Positions 1 to 4,920 of a stretch of 9,045 nt of DNA are shown piece by piece. Location: NCBI GenBank assembly GCA_001822215.1, contig MHQD01000019.1, positions 1 to 9,045 of the forward strand, given 5' to 3'. The first letter of the stretch is position 1. Every line of letters starts with the position of its first letter. The notes beneath the pieces were generated by a model. It saw only the letters and a program-made list of their open reading frames with translations. It made no database searches and was not told the DNA's origin. Both the position numbers and the translations under genes were made by a program. Origin of the DNA: Candidatus Sungbacteria bacterium RIFCSPHIGHO2_01_FULL_50_25. GTDB taxonomy: Bacteria > Patescibacteriota > Minisyncoccia > Sungbacterales > HO2-52-23.

Positions 1-190
1 GAAGTTTATTAGGTCGCCTCCGATTCATATCGGAGTCACAAAAAGTGTTGGTCTCGCCCCGTTAGATATAGCGATATATCATGGGGCTCGTCTCGCGGGA
101 TTTAAATCTAACGGGGCGAGGAGCTTTAACTTGAGACTCTGCGTGTCGCAGTCTCGACACCGGAACAGCTGAAAGGATTACTTATACATA
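1..190. other. Gene-free 5' flank with several hairpins; possible 3' part of a structured RNA
   Basis: No convincing coding region is present. Several stems can be drawn: 18-24 with 29-35 (7 bp, 4-nt loop), 53-67 with 106-120 (15 bp), 65-70 with 75-80 around a GCGA tetraloop, and 133-143 with 147-155 (9 bp with a 2-nt bulge). A terminator-like hairpin follows at 194-217. This density of stems suggests the end of a structured transcript or an intergenic palindromic element. I could not match it to tmRNA, RNase P RNA, SRP RNA, 6S RNA or an rRNA; the hallmark motifs of those are absent. One + frame is open from 2 to 172, but its peptide is not recognisable. The function is unknown. Confidence 0.3.
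53..120. repeat. 15-bp perfect inverted repeat with 38-bp spacer
   Basis: CTCGCCCCGTTAGAT at 53-67 is exactly complementary to ATCTAACGGGGCGAG at 106-120. The left arm can alternatively pair locally: GCCCC (56-60) with GGGGC (83-87), enclosing the GATATA-GCGA-TATATC hairpin at 65-80. The two folds are mutually exclusive. Whether it acts as RNA (a switch or processing stem) or DNA (a palindromic repeat) cannot be told from the sequence. Confidence 0.6.
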
Positions 191-193
191 TTG

Positions 194-217
194 AAACCCG
201 CATCGGGCTTGTTTTTC
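194..217 (+). terminator. Putative intrinsic terminator
   Basis: A short GC stem, CCCG (197-200) with CGGG (204-207) around a CAT loop, is flanked by A-rich sequence on the left and by TTGTTTTT on the right. The stem is only 4 bp plus possible outer A-T pairs, so it is weak. It would end whatever transcript enters from the left of the window. Confidence 0.4.
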
Positions 218-240
218 GTTTCCCGTGTGTTTGTTTTTTA

Positions 241-249
241 TGGTATAAT
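241..249 (+). promoter_or_regulatory. Extended -10 promoter upstream of the DUF378 gene
   Basis: TGG directly followed by a perfect TATAAT (244-249) forms an extended -10 element. No good -35 hexamer lies 16-18 bp upstream, which is tolerated for extended -10 promoters. The predicted start near 256 gives a leader of about 60 nt that contains no clear Shine-Dalgarno close to the gene start. Confidence 0.5.
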
Positions 250-317
250 ATATAAATAAGCGGGATAGCTCTTGTATTTTTAGTATATAAAGGTCGAAGT
301 GTATATTTCATTTCTTT

Positions 318-551
318 ATGATGATGAATATGAAAGCACTTCATATGGTCACATTCATCTTCCTTGCAATCGGGGGGTTGAATTGGGGGTTTTCTGCATT
401 CGGGTATAATGTCGTGAATAGGATTCTCGGCGGCTGGCCGCAGATTGAACAGGCGGTGTACGTTCTTGTCGGACTTTCCGCTGTTATTGAACTTGTTATG
501 CATCCGAAGAACTGCAAGGCGTGCGTGAGTCCTGGTACTACGCCGATGTAA
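318..551 (+). CDS. Small DUF378-type membrane protein
   Basis: A 77-residue protein from the first ATG. It resembles DUF378 proteins, whose N-terminus typically reads MKALHMVTFxxLxIGGLNW; here the matching segment begins at residue 5. Two hydrophobic helices are visible, at about residues 9-28 and 43-63, joined by a short loop with GGWPQIEQ, and the tail carries a CxxC pair (NCKACV). It is predicted to be a two-helix inner-membrane protein; the function of the family is unknown. The start is ambiguous: ATG codons occur at 318, 321, 324 and 330, and 330 fits the family N-terminus best (73 residues). No Shine-Dalgarno is seen before any of them. The gene is monocistronic: an extended -10 promoter lies upstream and a strong terminator directly follows the TAA stop. 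Confidence 0.85.
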   Translation: MMMNMKALHMVTFIFLAIGGLNWGFSAFGYNVVNRILGGWPQIEQAVYVLVGLSAVIELVMHPKNCKACVSPGTTPM

Positions 552-563
552 TTTCCGTTCTAC

Positions 564-595
564 AAAAACCCCCCCGACGTGTCGGGGAGGTTTTT
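564..595. terminator. Bidirectional intrinsic terminator between the DUF378 gene and tRNA-Ile
   Basis: AAAAACC (564-570) pairs with GGTTTTT (589-595), and CCCCG (572-576) with CGGGG (583-587), with one internal mismatch (571/588). The stem is about 12 bp, GC-rich at its tip, with an A-tract on one side and a T-tract on the other, so it can act on both strands. It lies between the convergent DUF378 gene (+) and tRNA-Ile gene (-) and plausibly terminates both. Confidence 0.85.
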
Positions 596-602
596 GGTTG
601 TA

Positions 603-674
603 TGGGCGACGGAGGGATCGAACCTCCGACCTCGTCATTATCAGTGACGCGCTCTACCACTGAGCTAGTCGCCC
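603..674 (-). tRNA. trnI: tRNA-Ile, anticodon GAT
   Basis: Read on the - strand it folds as a full cloverleaf. Acceptor arms GGGCGAC (674-668) and GTCGCCC (610-604) pair over 7 bp. The D stem is GCTC/GAGC with a 7-nt loop AGTGGTA. The anticodon stem is CGTCA/TGACG with loop CTGATAA, giving anticodon GAT (Ile). The variable loop is AGGTC, and the T stem GGAGG/CCTCC has loop TTCGATC. The discriminator is A at 603. CCA is not encoded (TAC follows), so it must be added post-transcriptionally. It reads AUC and AUU codons. The gene stands alone, opposite in orientation to every other gene here, with its own promoter and a shared terminator. Confidence 0.97.
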
Positions 675-689
675 GAAAGTACGAGAATT

Positions 690-718
690 ATTCTACTATA
701 ATCCGAAGGCAAAATCAA
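690..718 (-). promoter_or_regulatory. trnI: Promoter for tRNA-Ile
   Basis: On the - strand, TTGATT (718-713) is a -35 box and TAGAAT (695-690) a -10 box, separated by exactly 17 bp. The predicted start near 683 lies about 9 nt before the mature tRNA 5' end at 674, implying a short leader removed by RNase P. Confidence 0.7.
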
Positions 719-727
719 TCAGGATTA

Positions 728-756
728 TTGCGGAAATTAAGTTTTTACGTTACAGT
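728..756 (+). promoter_or_regulatory. Weak candidate promoter for the HAD gene
   Basis: TTGCGG (728-733) and TACAGT (751-756) are 17 bp apart but each matches consensus at only 3-4 of 6 positions. A better -10-like TATAAT lies at 697-702 on the + strand, but it has no -35 partner and overlaps the divergent tRNA promoter. Either could drive the gene starting at 790. Confidence 0.25.
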
Positions 757-789
757 GCGTGTCGTATTCCCTGTAGATAGGAGGATCAT

Positions 790-1482
790 ATGGAGCTCTT
801 TGGAAAACCACTCAAACTTCTGATTCTAGATTTCGACGGCGTTGTGCTTGATTTGTTTGCGAGCTATACGAAAGTTCTCGCCGCGGTGGCTAAAGAAATG
901 GGTTTGCCGCTTGATGCGATTGACAGGTGGCGTGAGAGCAACAAGAACGGAACGCTTCGCGGAAATCCCAGATTCAAGAAAGGAATCAAGACCGATCTCT
1001 GGCCGCATCTTACGGATCAAGAGACCGAGAACTTTTATTGGCGATTTCGGGAGCTTGAAGAGAAAATCGGTTATCCGGAAATTCCGGACAGCATCAAAAC
1101 GATTCAGTGGTTTCGCGAGCGGGGAGTCAGAGTCGCGCTTTGTACGATGAACGACGAGCGGGCGATTACCTGGAAGCTTCGCTCGATCAGTCTCAATCGC
1201 GATATGCTTGACTTCGTATGTACGCGCGAGGTTGCGAATGCGGAAAAGCCGGATCCTGCGATTCTTCGGCCGATTTTTGAGGCGATTCCCGTTTCTCTCG
1301 AAGAGGCCTGCTATATCGGTGATTGGTATGCTGATATTGAGGTAGCACACGCGGCAAAGATACGATTTATTGCAGTTCTTTCCGGAGAAGTTCCTCGGCA
1401 TGCATTCGTGCGCGAAGGCGTCCCGGAGGACCATATCATTCCGCGGTTAGCGGATTTGAAAACATTAGTGACCCCGCGTTAA
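790..1482 (+). CDS. HAD-superfamily hydrolase (subfamily IA, phosphatase-like)
   Basis: A 230-residue protein, typical for subfamily IA. All four HAD motifs are visible: motif I LDFDGVV with nucleophile D14 and acid/base D16; motif II CTMND with T119; motif III K153 in AEKPDP; motif IV GDWYADIEVA with D178 and D182. The helical segment between motif I and motif II (about residues 20-95) is the expected C1 cap. These residues support a Mg2+-dependent phosphate-monoester hydrolase of the phosphoglycolate phosphatase-like group; the substrate cannot be inferred. The ATG at 790 is well supported by AGGAGG at 779-784 with a 5-nt spacer, one of the best ribosome-binding sites in the window. The stop codon lies in the loop of the gene's own terminator, so the gene is a single transcription unit. 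Confidence 0.9.
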   Translation: MELFGKPLKLLILDFDGVVLDLFASYTKVLAAVAKEMGLPLDAIDRWRESNKNGTLRGNPRFKKGIKTDLWPHLTDQETENFYWRFRELEEKIGYPEIPDSIKTIQWFRERGVRVALCTMNDERAITWKLRSISLNRDMLDFVCTREVANAEKPDPAILRPIFEAIPVSLEEACYIGDWYADIEVAHAAKIRFIAVLSGEVPRHAFVREGVPEDHIIPRLADLKTLVTPR

Positions 1483-1498
1483 CCAGACGCGGGTTTTT
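1473..1498 (+). terminator. Intrinsic terminator of the HAD gene
   Basis: CCCGCGT (1473-1479) pairs with ACGCGGG (1487-1493) around a 7-nt loop that contains the TAA stop (1480-1482). Five T residues follow at 1494-1498. Overlap of the stop codon with the terminator loop reflects tight packing. Confidence 0.88.
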
Positions 1499-1547
1499 GC
1501 TTTTTCGAAAAAATATGGTGTTTTCGCATGTGTGCATAACAAAGGCC

Positions 1548-1575
1548 TTGTTTTTCCTTTAAAAAGGACTATATT
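1548..1575 (+). promoter_or_regulatory. Promoter of the DUF5679-like gene, probably giving a leaderless mRNA
   Basis: A -35 box TTGTTT (1548-1553) and a -10 box TATATT (1570-1575) are separated by 16 bp. The ATG at 1582 begins 6 nt after the -10 box, where the transcription start would be expected. An AAGGA at 1564-1568 is 13 nt from the ATG and would lie inside the promoter, so it would not be transcribed. Confidence 0.6.
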
Positions 1576-1581
1576 GCATCT

Positions 1582-1743
1582 ATGGCAGATGTAGAAGCAT
1601 ACTGCGTTAAGTGCCGCGCGAAGCGCCCAATGAAGGATCCGAAGGAGGTCACGGTTCCTGGAAAGGGCGGGGAGCGCCGTGCCATGACTGGCACCTGCGG
1701 CGTGTGCGGCACGAAAATGTTCAGAATACTCGGAAAGAAGTAA
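1582..1743 (+). CDS. Small double-CxxC (DUF5679-like) zinc-ribbon protein
   Basis: A 53-residue protein beginning MADVEAYCVKCRAKRPMKDP and ending in a lysine-rich tail. Two CxxC knuckles, C8/C11 and C39/C42, are spaced as in a small zinc ribbon. The N-terminal YCVKCRxKR and the C-terminal TCGVCGTKMFRI match my recollection of the DUF5679 family, common in Candidate Phyla Radiation and some other bacterial genomes. The function is unknown; the basic charge (many K and R) would fit nucleic-acid or ribosome association, which is inference. The gene has its own promoter, the ATG apparently being the first transcribed base, and it ends in TAA. No clear terminator separates it from the HU gene 82 bp downstream, so read-through is possible. 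Confidence 0.88.
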   Translation: MADVEAYCVKCRAKRPMKDPKEVTVPGKGGERRAMTGTCGVCGTKMFRILGKK

Positions 1744-1770
1744 ACAGGCGTGTTAGTCTATCTAAACAGG
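1741..1770 (+). repeat. Short direct repeat TAAACAGG
   Basis: TAAACAGG occurs at 1741-1748 (overlapping the stop codon of the DUF5679-like gene) and again at 1763-1770, 22 bp apart (two helical turns). It lies upstream of the HU promoter and could be a protein-binding site or chance; nothing else supports a role. Confidence 0.3.
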
Positions 1771-1793
1771 TCGAAAGATCTTAGTAGTTCATT

Positions 1794-1821
1794 TTGTTTA
1801 CTAATCTAATTTTAATATATT
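1794..1821 (+). promoter_or_regulatory. Candidate promoter of the HU gene
   Basis: TTGTTT (1794-1799) and TATATT (1816-1821), 16 bp apart, repeat the same two hexamers and spacing found before the DUF5679-like gene. The ATG at 1826 follows only 4 nt after this -10, slightly too close; an overlapping TAATAT at 1813-1818 would place the start at the ATG but lacks a -35. There is no Shine-Dalgarno between the promoter and the ATG. Confidence 0.45.
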
Positions 1822-1825
1822 ATCC

Positions 1826-2107
1826 ATGGCAAAGATGACAAAATCAGACGTCTTGAATGCGCTCGCCGAAAAAACCGGCATGAAGCGAAAGGACGTCGCG
1901 AGTTTTATGGATGCGGTGGTTGAACTTGCCTACAAGCAGGTGAAATCAGCGGGCGAATTTCCGATTCACGGAATCGGGAAGCTCGTAAAGGTCAACCGGA
2001 AAGCCCGCCAAGGGCGGAATCCGGCAACCGGAGCCACCATCCAGATTCCTGCAAAGACAGTTGTCAAGTTCCGCGTAGCAAAAGCGGCAAAAGAAGCGGT
2101 GCTCTAA
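1826..2107 (+). CDS. hup: HU family DNA-binding protein
   Basis: A 93-residue protein with the full HU/IHF fold: N-terminal helices (TKSDVLNALAEKTGMKRKDV, about residues 5-24, then VASFMDAVVELAYKQV), a beta saddle (FPIHGIGKLVKVNRKARQGR) and the DNA-binding arm with the signature GRNPATGATIQIPA at about residues 63-76, followed by KTVVKFRVAKAAKEAV. The conserved Pro at the arm tip (NP) that intercalates into DNA is present. It is expected to act as a homodimer that bends DNA and compacts the nucleoid. ATG at 1826 gives the family's normal N-terminus; an alternative ATG lies three codons in. No ribosome-binding site precedes it. A long hairpin follows the TAA stop. Confidence 0.96.
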   Translation: MAKMTKSDVLNALAEKTGMKRKDVASFMDAVVELAYKQVKSAGEFPIHGIGKLVKVNRKARQGRNPATGATIQIPAKTVVKFRVAKAAKEAVL

Positions 2108-2128
2108 TTCCTATTAATTTTCGCTGCA

Positions 2129-2164
2129 AAACAATCCCCTCCTTCTAGAAGGAGGGGATTGTTT
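2129..2164 (+). terminator. 16-bp perfect hairpin after the HU gene
   Basis: 2129-2144 and 2149-2164 are perfectly complementary over 16 bp around the loop CTAG; the stem has an AAAC/GTTT base and a core of CCCCTCC/GGAGGGG. The T-rich tail (GTTTCTT) is short and partly inside the stem, so termination may be inefficient. The -35 box of mnmA starts two bases later, so the hairpin also separates the two transcription units. Confidence 0.75.
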
Positions 2165-2165
2165 C

Positions 2166-2194
2166 TTGAAATTGAGAATAAAATCCATTAGAAT
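2166..2194 (+). promoter_or_regulatory. mnmA: Promoter of mnmA, leaderless
   Basis: TTGAAA (2166-2171) and TAGAAT (2189-2194) are separated by exactly 17 bp. Seven nucleotides later comes ATG at 2202, so the predicted transcription start coincides with the start codon. The in-frame TTG at 2166 that would extend the protein is best read as the -35 box and not as a start codon. Confidence 0.75.
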
Positions 2195-2201
2195 CACGGC
2201 G

Positions 2202-3407
2202 ATGGAAAAGAAAAGCATACGGAAAAATATTTATCCTGAGCGAAGTGGTTCGGCCCTGCTCACCACACGTCGAAGGGTGTTTGTCGGAATGTCAGGAGGC
2301 GTGGACAGTTCCGTTACTGCAGCGCTTCTGAAAGAGCAGGGTTTCAATGTTACGGGCGTTCATATAAAAATGTGGTCTGATCCCGAAATCCCGTGCAATT
2401 TCAAGAAGGATCGGGAAGACGCTATCCGCGTTGCGGCGCATTTGGAAATTCCCTTTGAGACGTGGGATTTTACGAAAGAGTACCGAGAGGAGGTTGTCGA
2501 GTATCTGATCCGCGAATACGCGGCGGGACGGACTCCGAACCCCGATGTCATGTGTAATCGCCATATCAAGTTCGGCGCGTTTTTGGCGCGCGCGCTTGAG
2601 CGCGGAGCGGATGCGGTAGCAACCGGACACTATGTCCGGCGGGAGCCGGAATTTTCAAGTATCAATTCTCAGTTTTCAGATAATACCGGACGCATTGAAA
2701 ATTTCGAAATTGAAAATTCATTGAAAATTGAAAATTGTAAATTGAAAATTGCTAAAGATTTGAATAAGGATCAAAGTTATTTTCTCTGGACGCTCACACA
2801 AGAGCAGTTAAAACACTGTGTGTTTCCGATTGGCGAATACACAAAGCCGGAAGTGCGAGCGCTCGCGCGGAAATTCGGTTTGCCGACTGCCGAGAAAGAA
2901 GAATCCCAGGGAATTTGTTTTATTGGGGAGATAGATCTTAATCAATTCTTAAAAAAATATATTCCGGTTTCGCGCGGCCGCGTGCGAACGGTATCTGGGA
3001 AGGATATTGGCGAGCACGAGGGGCTTCAATTTTATACGATCGGCCAACGTGAGGGTCTCGGCATTGGGGGCGGAATTCCTTATTACGTCGCGTCAAAGGA
3101 TTTTTTGACAAATACGCTTGTTGTTGCCGAGGGGCCGTATGACGAAGGGCTCTTCAAGAGCGAAATCGCCGTGTCAGATATTCATTGGATTTCGGGGCGA
3201 GCGCCGGAATTGACGTTTCAGTGCAAAGCGAGGATAAGGTATAGGCAGTCGTTGCAATCCTGCTGGATTGAAAAATCCGAAATCCGAAATCCGAAATCCG
3301 AAATTATCAATGTCCGATTCACGACGCCCCAGCGCGCGGTGACCCCGGGGCAGTCAATCGTTTTTTACGCGGGAGAAGAGATGATCGGAGGGGGAATTAT
3401 TTCATAG
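2202..3407 (+). CDS. mnmA: tRNA-specific 2-thiouridylase MnmA
   Basis: MnmA thiolates U34 in tRNAs for Lys, Glu and Gln using ATP and sulfur relayed from a cysteine desulfurase. From ATG 2202 the protein has 401 residues (E. coli enzyme: about 370). The PP-loop GMSGGVDSSV is at 29-38. The two catalytic cysteines are present: C118 in NPDVMCNRHIKF and C239 in SQGICFIGE. NKDQSYFL, the EHEGLQFYTIGQREGLGIGG block and VTPGQSIVFYAGE are also conserved, covering the ATPase, middle and C-terminal barrel domains, so the enzyme is probably active. Extra length comes from three in-frame repeat insertions: an N-terminal extension, about 25 residues between GHYVRR and NKDQSYF, and a small one in the barrel. 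An upstream TTG (2166) would add 12 residues but is the -35 box. The promoter is its own; there is no Shine-Dalgarno. Confidence 0.95.
   Translation: MEKKSIRKNIYPERSGSALLTTRRRVFVGMSGGVDSSVTAALLKEQGFNVTGVHIKMWSDPEIPCNFKKDREDAIRVAAHLEIPFETWDFTKEYREEVVEYLIREYAAGRTPNPDVMCNRHIKFGAFLARALERGADAVATGHYVRREPEFSSINSQFSDNTGRIENFEIENSLKIENCKLKIAKDLNKDQSYFLWTLTQEQLKHCVFPIGEYTKPEVRALARKFGLPTAEKEESQGICFIGEIDLNQFLKKYIPVSRGRVRTVSGKDIGEHEGLQFYTIGQREGLGIGGGIPYYVASKDFLTNTLVVAEGPYDEGLFKSEIAVSDIHWISGRAPELTFQCKARIRYRQSLQSCWIEKSEIRNPKSEIINVRFTTPQRAVTPGQSIVFYAGEEMIGGGIIS
2235..2278. repeat. REP-like palindromic element inside the 5' end of mnmA
   Basis: The stretch begins CCTGAGCGAAGTGGTTCGG and ends CACGTCGAAGGGTG. 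TGAGC (2237-2241) pairs with GCTCA (2258-2262), and CGAA-GTGG-TTCG (2241-2252) forms an inner hairpin. It resembles the CCTGAGC...TCGAAGGG family of interspersed repeats that I recall from many uncultured bacterial genomes. It is translated as the segment PERSGSALLTTRR, absent from standard MnmA proteins. Confidence 0.5.
2651..2752. repeat. AT-rich ATTGAAA-type repeat cluster within mnmA
   Basis: Repeated copies of ATTGAAA/AAATTG occur from 2694 to 2751, with the best tandem part at 2709-2751. The left flank (2652-2679, TTTTCAAGTATCAATTC and onward) is a degenerate reverse complement, making the whole an imperfect inverted repeat. It encodes a low-complexity N/K/I/E-rich segment and stays in frame. 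It lies between GHYVRR and NKDQSYF, where the E. coli enzyme has only about 15 residues. Confidence 0.7.
3273..3303 (+). repeat. Tandem 7-bp repeat AAATCCG (4 copies) within mnmA
   Basis: AAATCCG is repeated exactly four times at 3273-3300, followed by a partial copy. In the reading frame it gives KSEIRNPKSEI, a peptide I recognise as a common translation product of this simple repeat in other bacterial genomes. It sits in a loop of the C-terminal beta-barrel, before VRFTTPQRAVTPGQS, and adds about five residues compared with E. coli MnmA. Confidence 0.85.
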
Positions 3408-3413
3408 TACTCC

Positions 3414-3442
3414 TTGTATTATCAAGAATTTCTTGATACGCT
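3414..3442 (+). promoter_or_regulatory. Candidate promoter of the fusion gene with palindromic spacer
   Basis: TTGTAT (3414-3419) and an extended TGA-TACGCT (-10 hexamer 3437-3442) are 17 bp apart, giving a start near 3449 and a 26-nt leader carrying the ribosome-binding site. The -10 is weak apart from its TG extension. The spacer is almost exactly filled by a 19-bp perfect palindrome (3420-3438), so this may be a repressed promoter. Confidence 0.4.
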
Positions 3443-3448
3443 TTTTTT
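3420..3448 (+). terminator. Palindrome plus T-run after mnmA: terminator or operator
   Basis: TATCAAGAATTTCTTGATA (3420-3438) is a perfect dyad around a central T. As RNA it forms a 7-bp AT-rich stem with a 5-nt loop, followed after CGC by seven T residues (3442-3448). That fits a weak terminator for mnmA. The high symmetry and its position inside a possible promoter fit a repressor operator equally well. Confidence 0.5.
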
Positions 3449-3474
3449 AGTTTTTTCACTTGGAGGAGGACGAG

Positions 3475-4854
3475 ATGGGTCTTGTGAAGCGGAATGGCGC
3501 ACGATGGTTTCGCGAGGAGCTTTTCCCTGACGTTGCCATGGAGTTCAAGGTTGACCGCGTAATTGCAAATCTGCGCACGCGCGATGCAAAAGGAAAGCCG
3601 CTCCAGCATCTTCAGGTCCTCGGGACGCCGCGTTTCGGGAGAGTTCTCGGGCTTGACGGCATTACGCAGACCACCGAAGGGGACGAGGCATATTATCACG
3701 AAGCAGTAGTTCACTGCGCGGCAAATTCATGCGTGCGGCCGCCGGAGACAATCCTTCTCATTGGATGCGACGGGGGGACGCTCCGAGAGGCGCTAACGCA
3801 TAATCCGCGGCGAGTCGACGTTGTCGATATCGATCGGGAAGTGATTGAGCTTGTCAAAAAGCGCATTCCTTCAATTCCCGAGGGCGCATGGAGCGATACG
3901 CGAGTCCGGCTTACTATCGCGGACGGCGCAGTATTTGTGAGAAATGCGCGCCGGCGAAAAAAGCGCTATGACCTCATCGTGGTTGATTCGCCTGATCCTG
4001 TGGGGCCCGCGGTTTCACTTTTCCGGACAACGTTTTATCTTGACATTGCTTGTATTCTTGCGCGAGGCGGCGTCTTGATCCGCCAAACCGGGTCAAGCAT
4101 GCTTCAGCCGGACGAAATGCCTTCCAACTACCGCCAAATGCGAGAGGTATTTCCGAAGGGCGACGTGCAGACGTTTATGACATCTCTCGCGACCTACATC
4201 GGCGGCTACTTCACGTTTGTTGCCGCATCCCACGAGCCGGGGCGGTTCAAGCGTGCGCTTCGATCGCTTGATCAGCGCGCAAAAAAGCTTCCGCTTGATT
4301 CGTTTCGCTGGTACTCGCCTGCGATGCATCGGGCGTCGATGGTGCTTCCCGCAGAACTTGAGCGCACGCTCGCGATGAGTGAATACGGGCGCTCGATTTC
4401 TTTGGATCTTTTCGGGTGCGATCACGCGCGTATCAGCTCGGCCGATGAGATCAAGCGGTTTGCCCGCGAGATATGCCGAGTCATTGAGATGAAGCCCTTT
4501 GGCGAGCCCTTGGTTCCCGACTTTGGCCACGCGAAATCGCGTACCGCAGGGCCGTCTTTGGTTCAGCTCATTGAGACAAGCGCCATCACCGCGCATTTCT
4601 CGCCCCATTGGCGGACGCTACACCTTGACATCTTTACGTGTTCAACTCTCGAGGCGTTCAAGGCGGTTGAATTTTCTGCCCGGTTTTTCGGAGCAGAGCG
4701 CGCTGACTGGGAGCTTCGGATTCGCGGACGAATTTCGCGCGATATACCGGCGGATCATAGCGAGTACCGAACGGAGAGAGTTGGTTCCGAATACGTTACG
4801 ACGCGCTACTCGTACGGGTTTCGAAAGAGGCCAAAAAAGCATCACGGAGTGTAG
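3475..4854 (+). CDS. speE: Aminopropyltransferase (spermidine synthase-like) fused to an AdoMet decarboxylase-like pyruvoyl domain
   Basis: A 459-residue two-domain protein. Residues 1 to about 300 are a spermidine synthase-type aminopropyltransferase: LDGITQTTEGDEAYYHE (60-76), nucleotide-binding ILLIGCDGGTLRE (93-105, a one-residue-shorter form of the usual GGGDGG), acidic VDID (117-120) and catalytic DSPDPVGPA (171-179). Residues 301 to about 420 match small prokaryotic AdoMet decarboxylases, starting MSEYGRSISLDLFGCD, with S369 as the likely pyruvoyl-forming serine, H374, C389 in DIFTC, and S361. Positions matching E62, H64, W70 and E72 of the Thermotoga enzyme are T, A, S and H, so the substrate may not be AdoMet. 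A basic tail of about 40 residues follows. The start is ATG 3475, with GGAGGAGG (3462-3469) 5 nt upstream; the TTG at 3460 is rejected because it overlaps that site. Single-gene unit. Confidence 0.88.
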   Translation: MGLVKRNGARWFREELFPDVAMEFKVDRVIANLRTRDAKGKPLQHLQVLGTPRFGRVLGLDGITQTTEGDEAYYHEAVVHCAANSCVRPPETILLIGCDGGTLREALTHNPRRVDVVDIDREVIELVKKRIPSIPEGAWSDTRVRLTIADGAVFVRNARRRKKRYDLIVVDSPDPVGPAVSLFRTTFYLDIACILARGGVLIRQTGSSMLQPDEMPSNYRQMREVFPKGDVQTFMTSLATYIGGYFTFVAASHEPGRFKRALRSLDQRAKKLPLDSFRWYSPAMHRASMVLPAELERTLAMSEYGRSISLDLFGCDHARISSADEIKRFAREICRVIEMKPFGEPLVPDFGHAKSRTAGPSLVQLIETSAITAHFSPHWRTLHLDIFTCSTLEAFKAVEFSARFFGAERADWELRIRGRISRDIPADHSEYRTERVGSEYVTTRYSYGFRKRPKKHHGV

Positions 4855-4892
4855 TGTAGAGAATAAGAAATTTCAACAGTCCTCATATTTCC

Positions 4893-4916
4893 AGCGGCTT
4901 TCGCAAGCCGCTTTTT
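4893..4916 (+). terminator. Intrinsic terminator of the fusion gene
   Basis: AGCGGCTT (4893-4900) pairs with AAGCCGCT (4905-4912) around the loop TCGC, an 8-bp stem followed by T residues (4912-4916). It lies 38 bp after the TAG stop and just before the sigma-factor promoter. Confidence 0.9.
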
Positions 4917-4920
4917 CTTG

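Noticed and set aside
2..172. Open + strand frame without an in-window start, ending TGA at 170-172
   Set aside because: The 56-residue peptide matches nothing I recognise, and the DNA is dominated by inverted repeats; treated as non-coding, though a C-terminal fragment of a gene entering from the left cannot be excluded.
126..638. 170-codon ORF on the - strand
   Set aside because: It runs antisense to the DUF378 gene, through a strong terminator and part of tRNA-Ile, and is rich in H, R and K with no domain; a shadow frame.
2166..2201. TTG start giving mnmA 12 more residues
   Set aside because: TTGAAA here is exactly 17 bp from TAGAAT and serves as a -35 box; no ribosome-binding site precedes the TTG, and the added residues do not match MnmA proteins.
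3273..3303. AAATCCG tandem repeats as a CRISPR or regulatory array
   Set aside because: The 7-bp units are contiguous without spacers and lie inside mnmA coding sequence; this is a simple tandem repeat.
3460..3474. TTG start for the fusion gene
   Set aside because: The TTG overlaps the GGAGGAGG ribosome-binding site that serves ATG 3475.
4093..4608. 171-codon - strand ORF opposite the fusion gene
   Set aside because: Antisense to strongly supported SpeE/SpeD-like coding sequence; composition is arginine-rich shadow translation with no motif.
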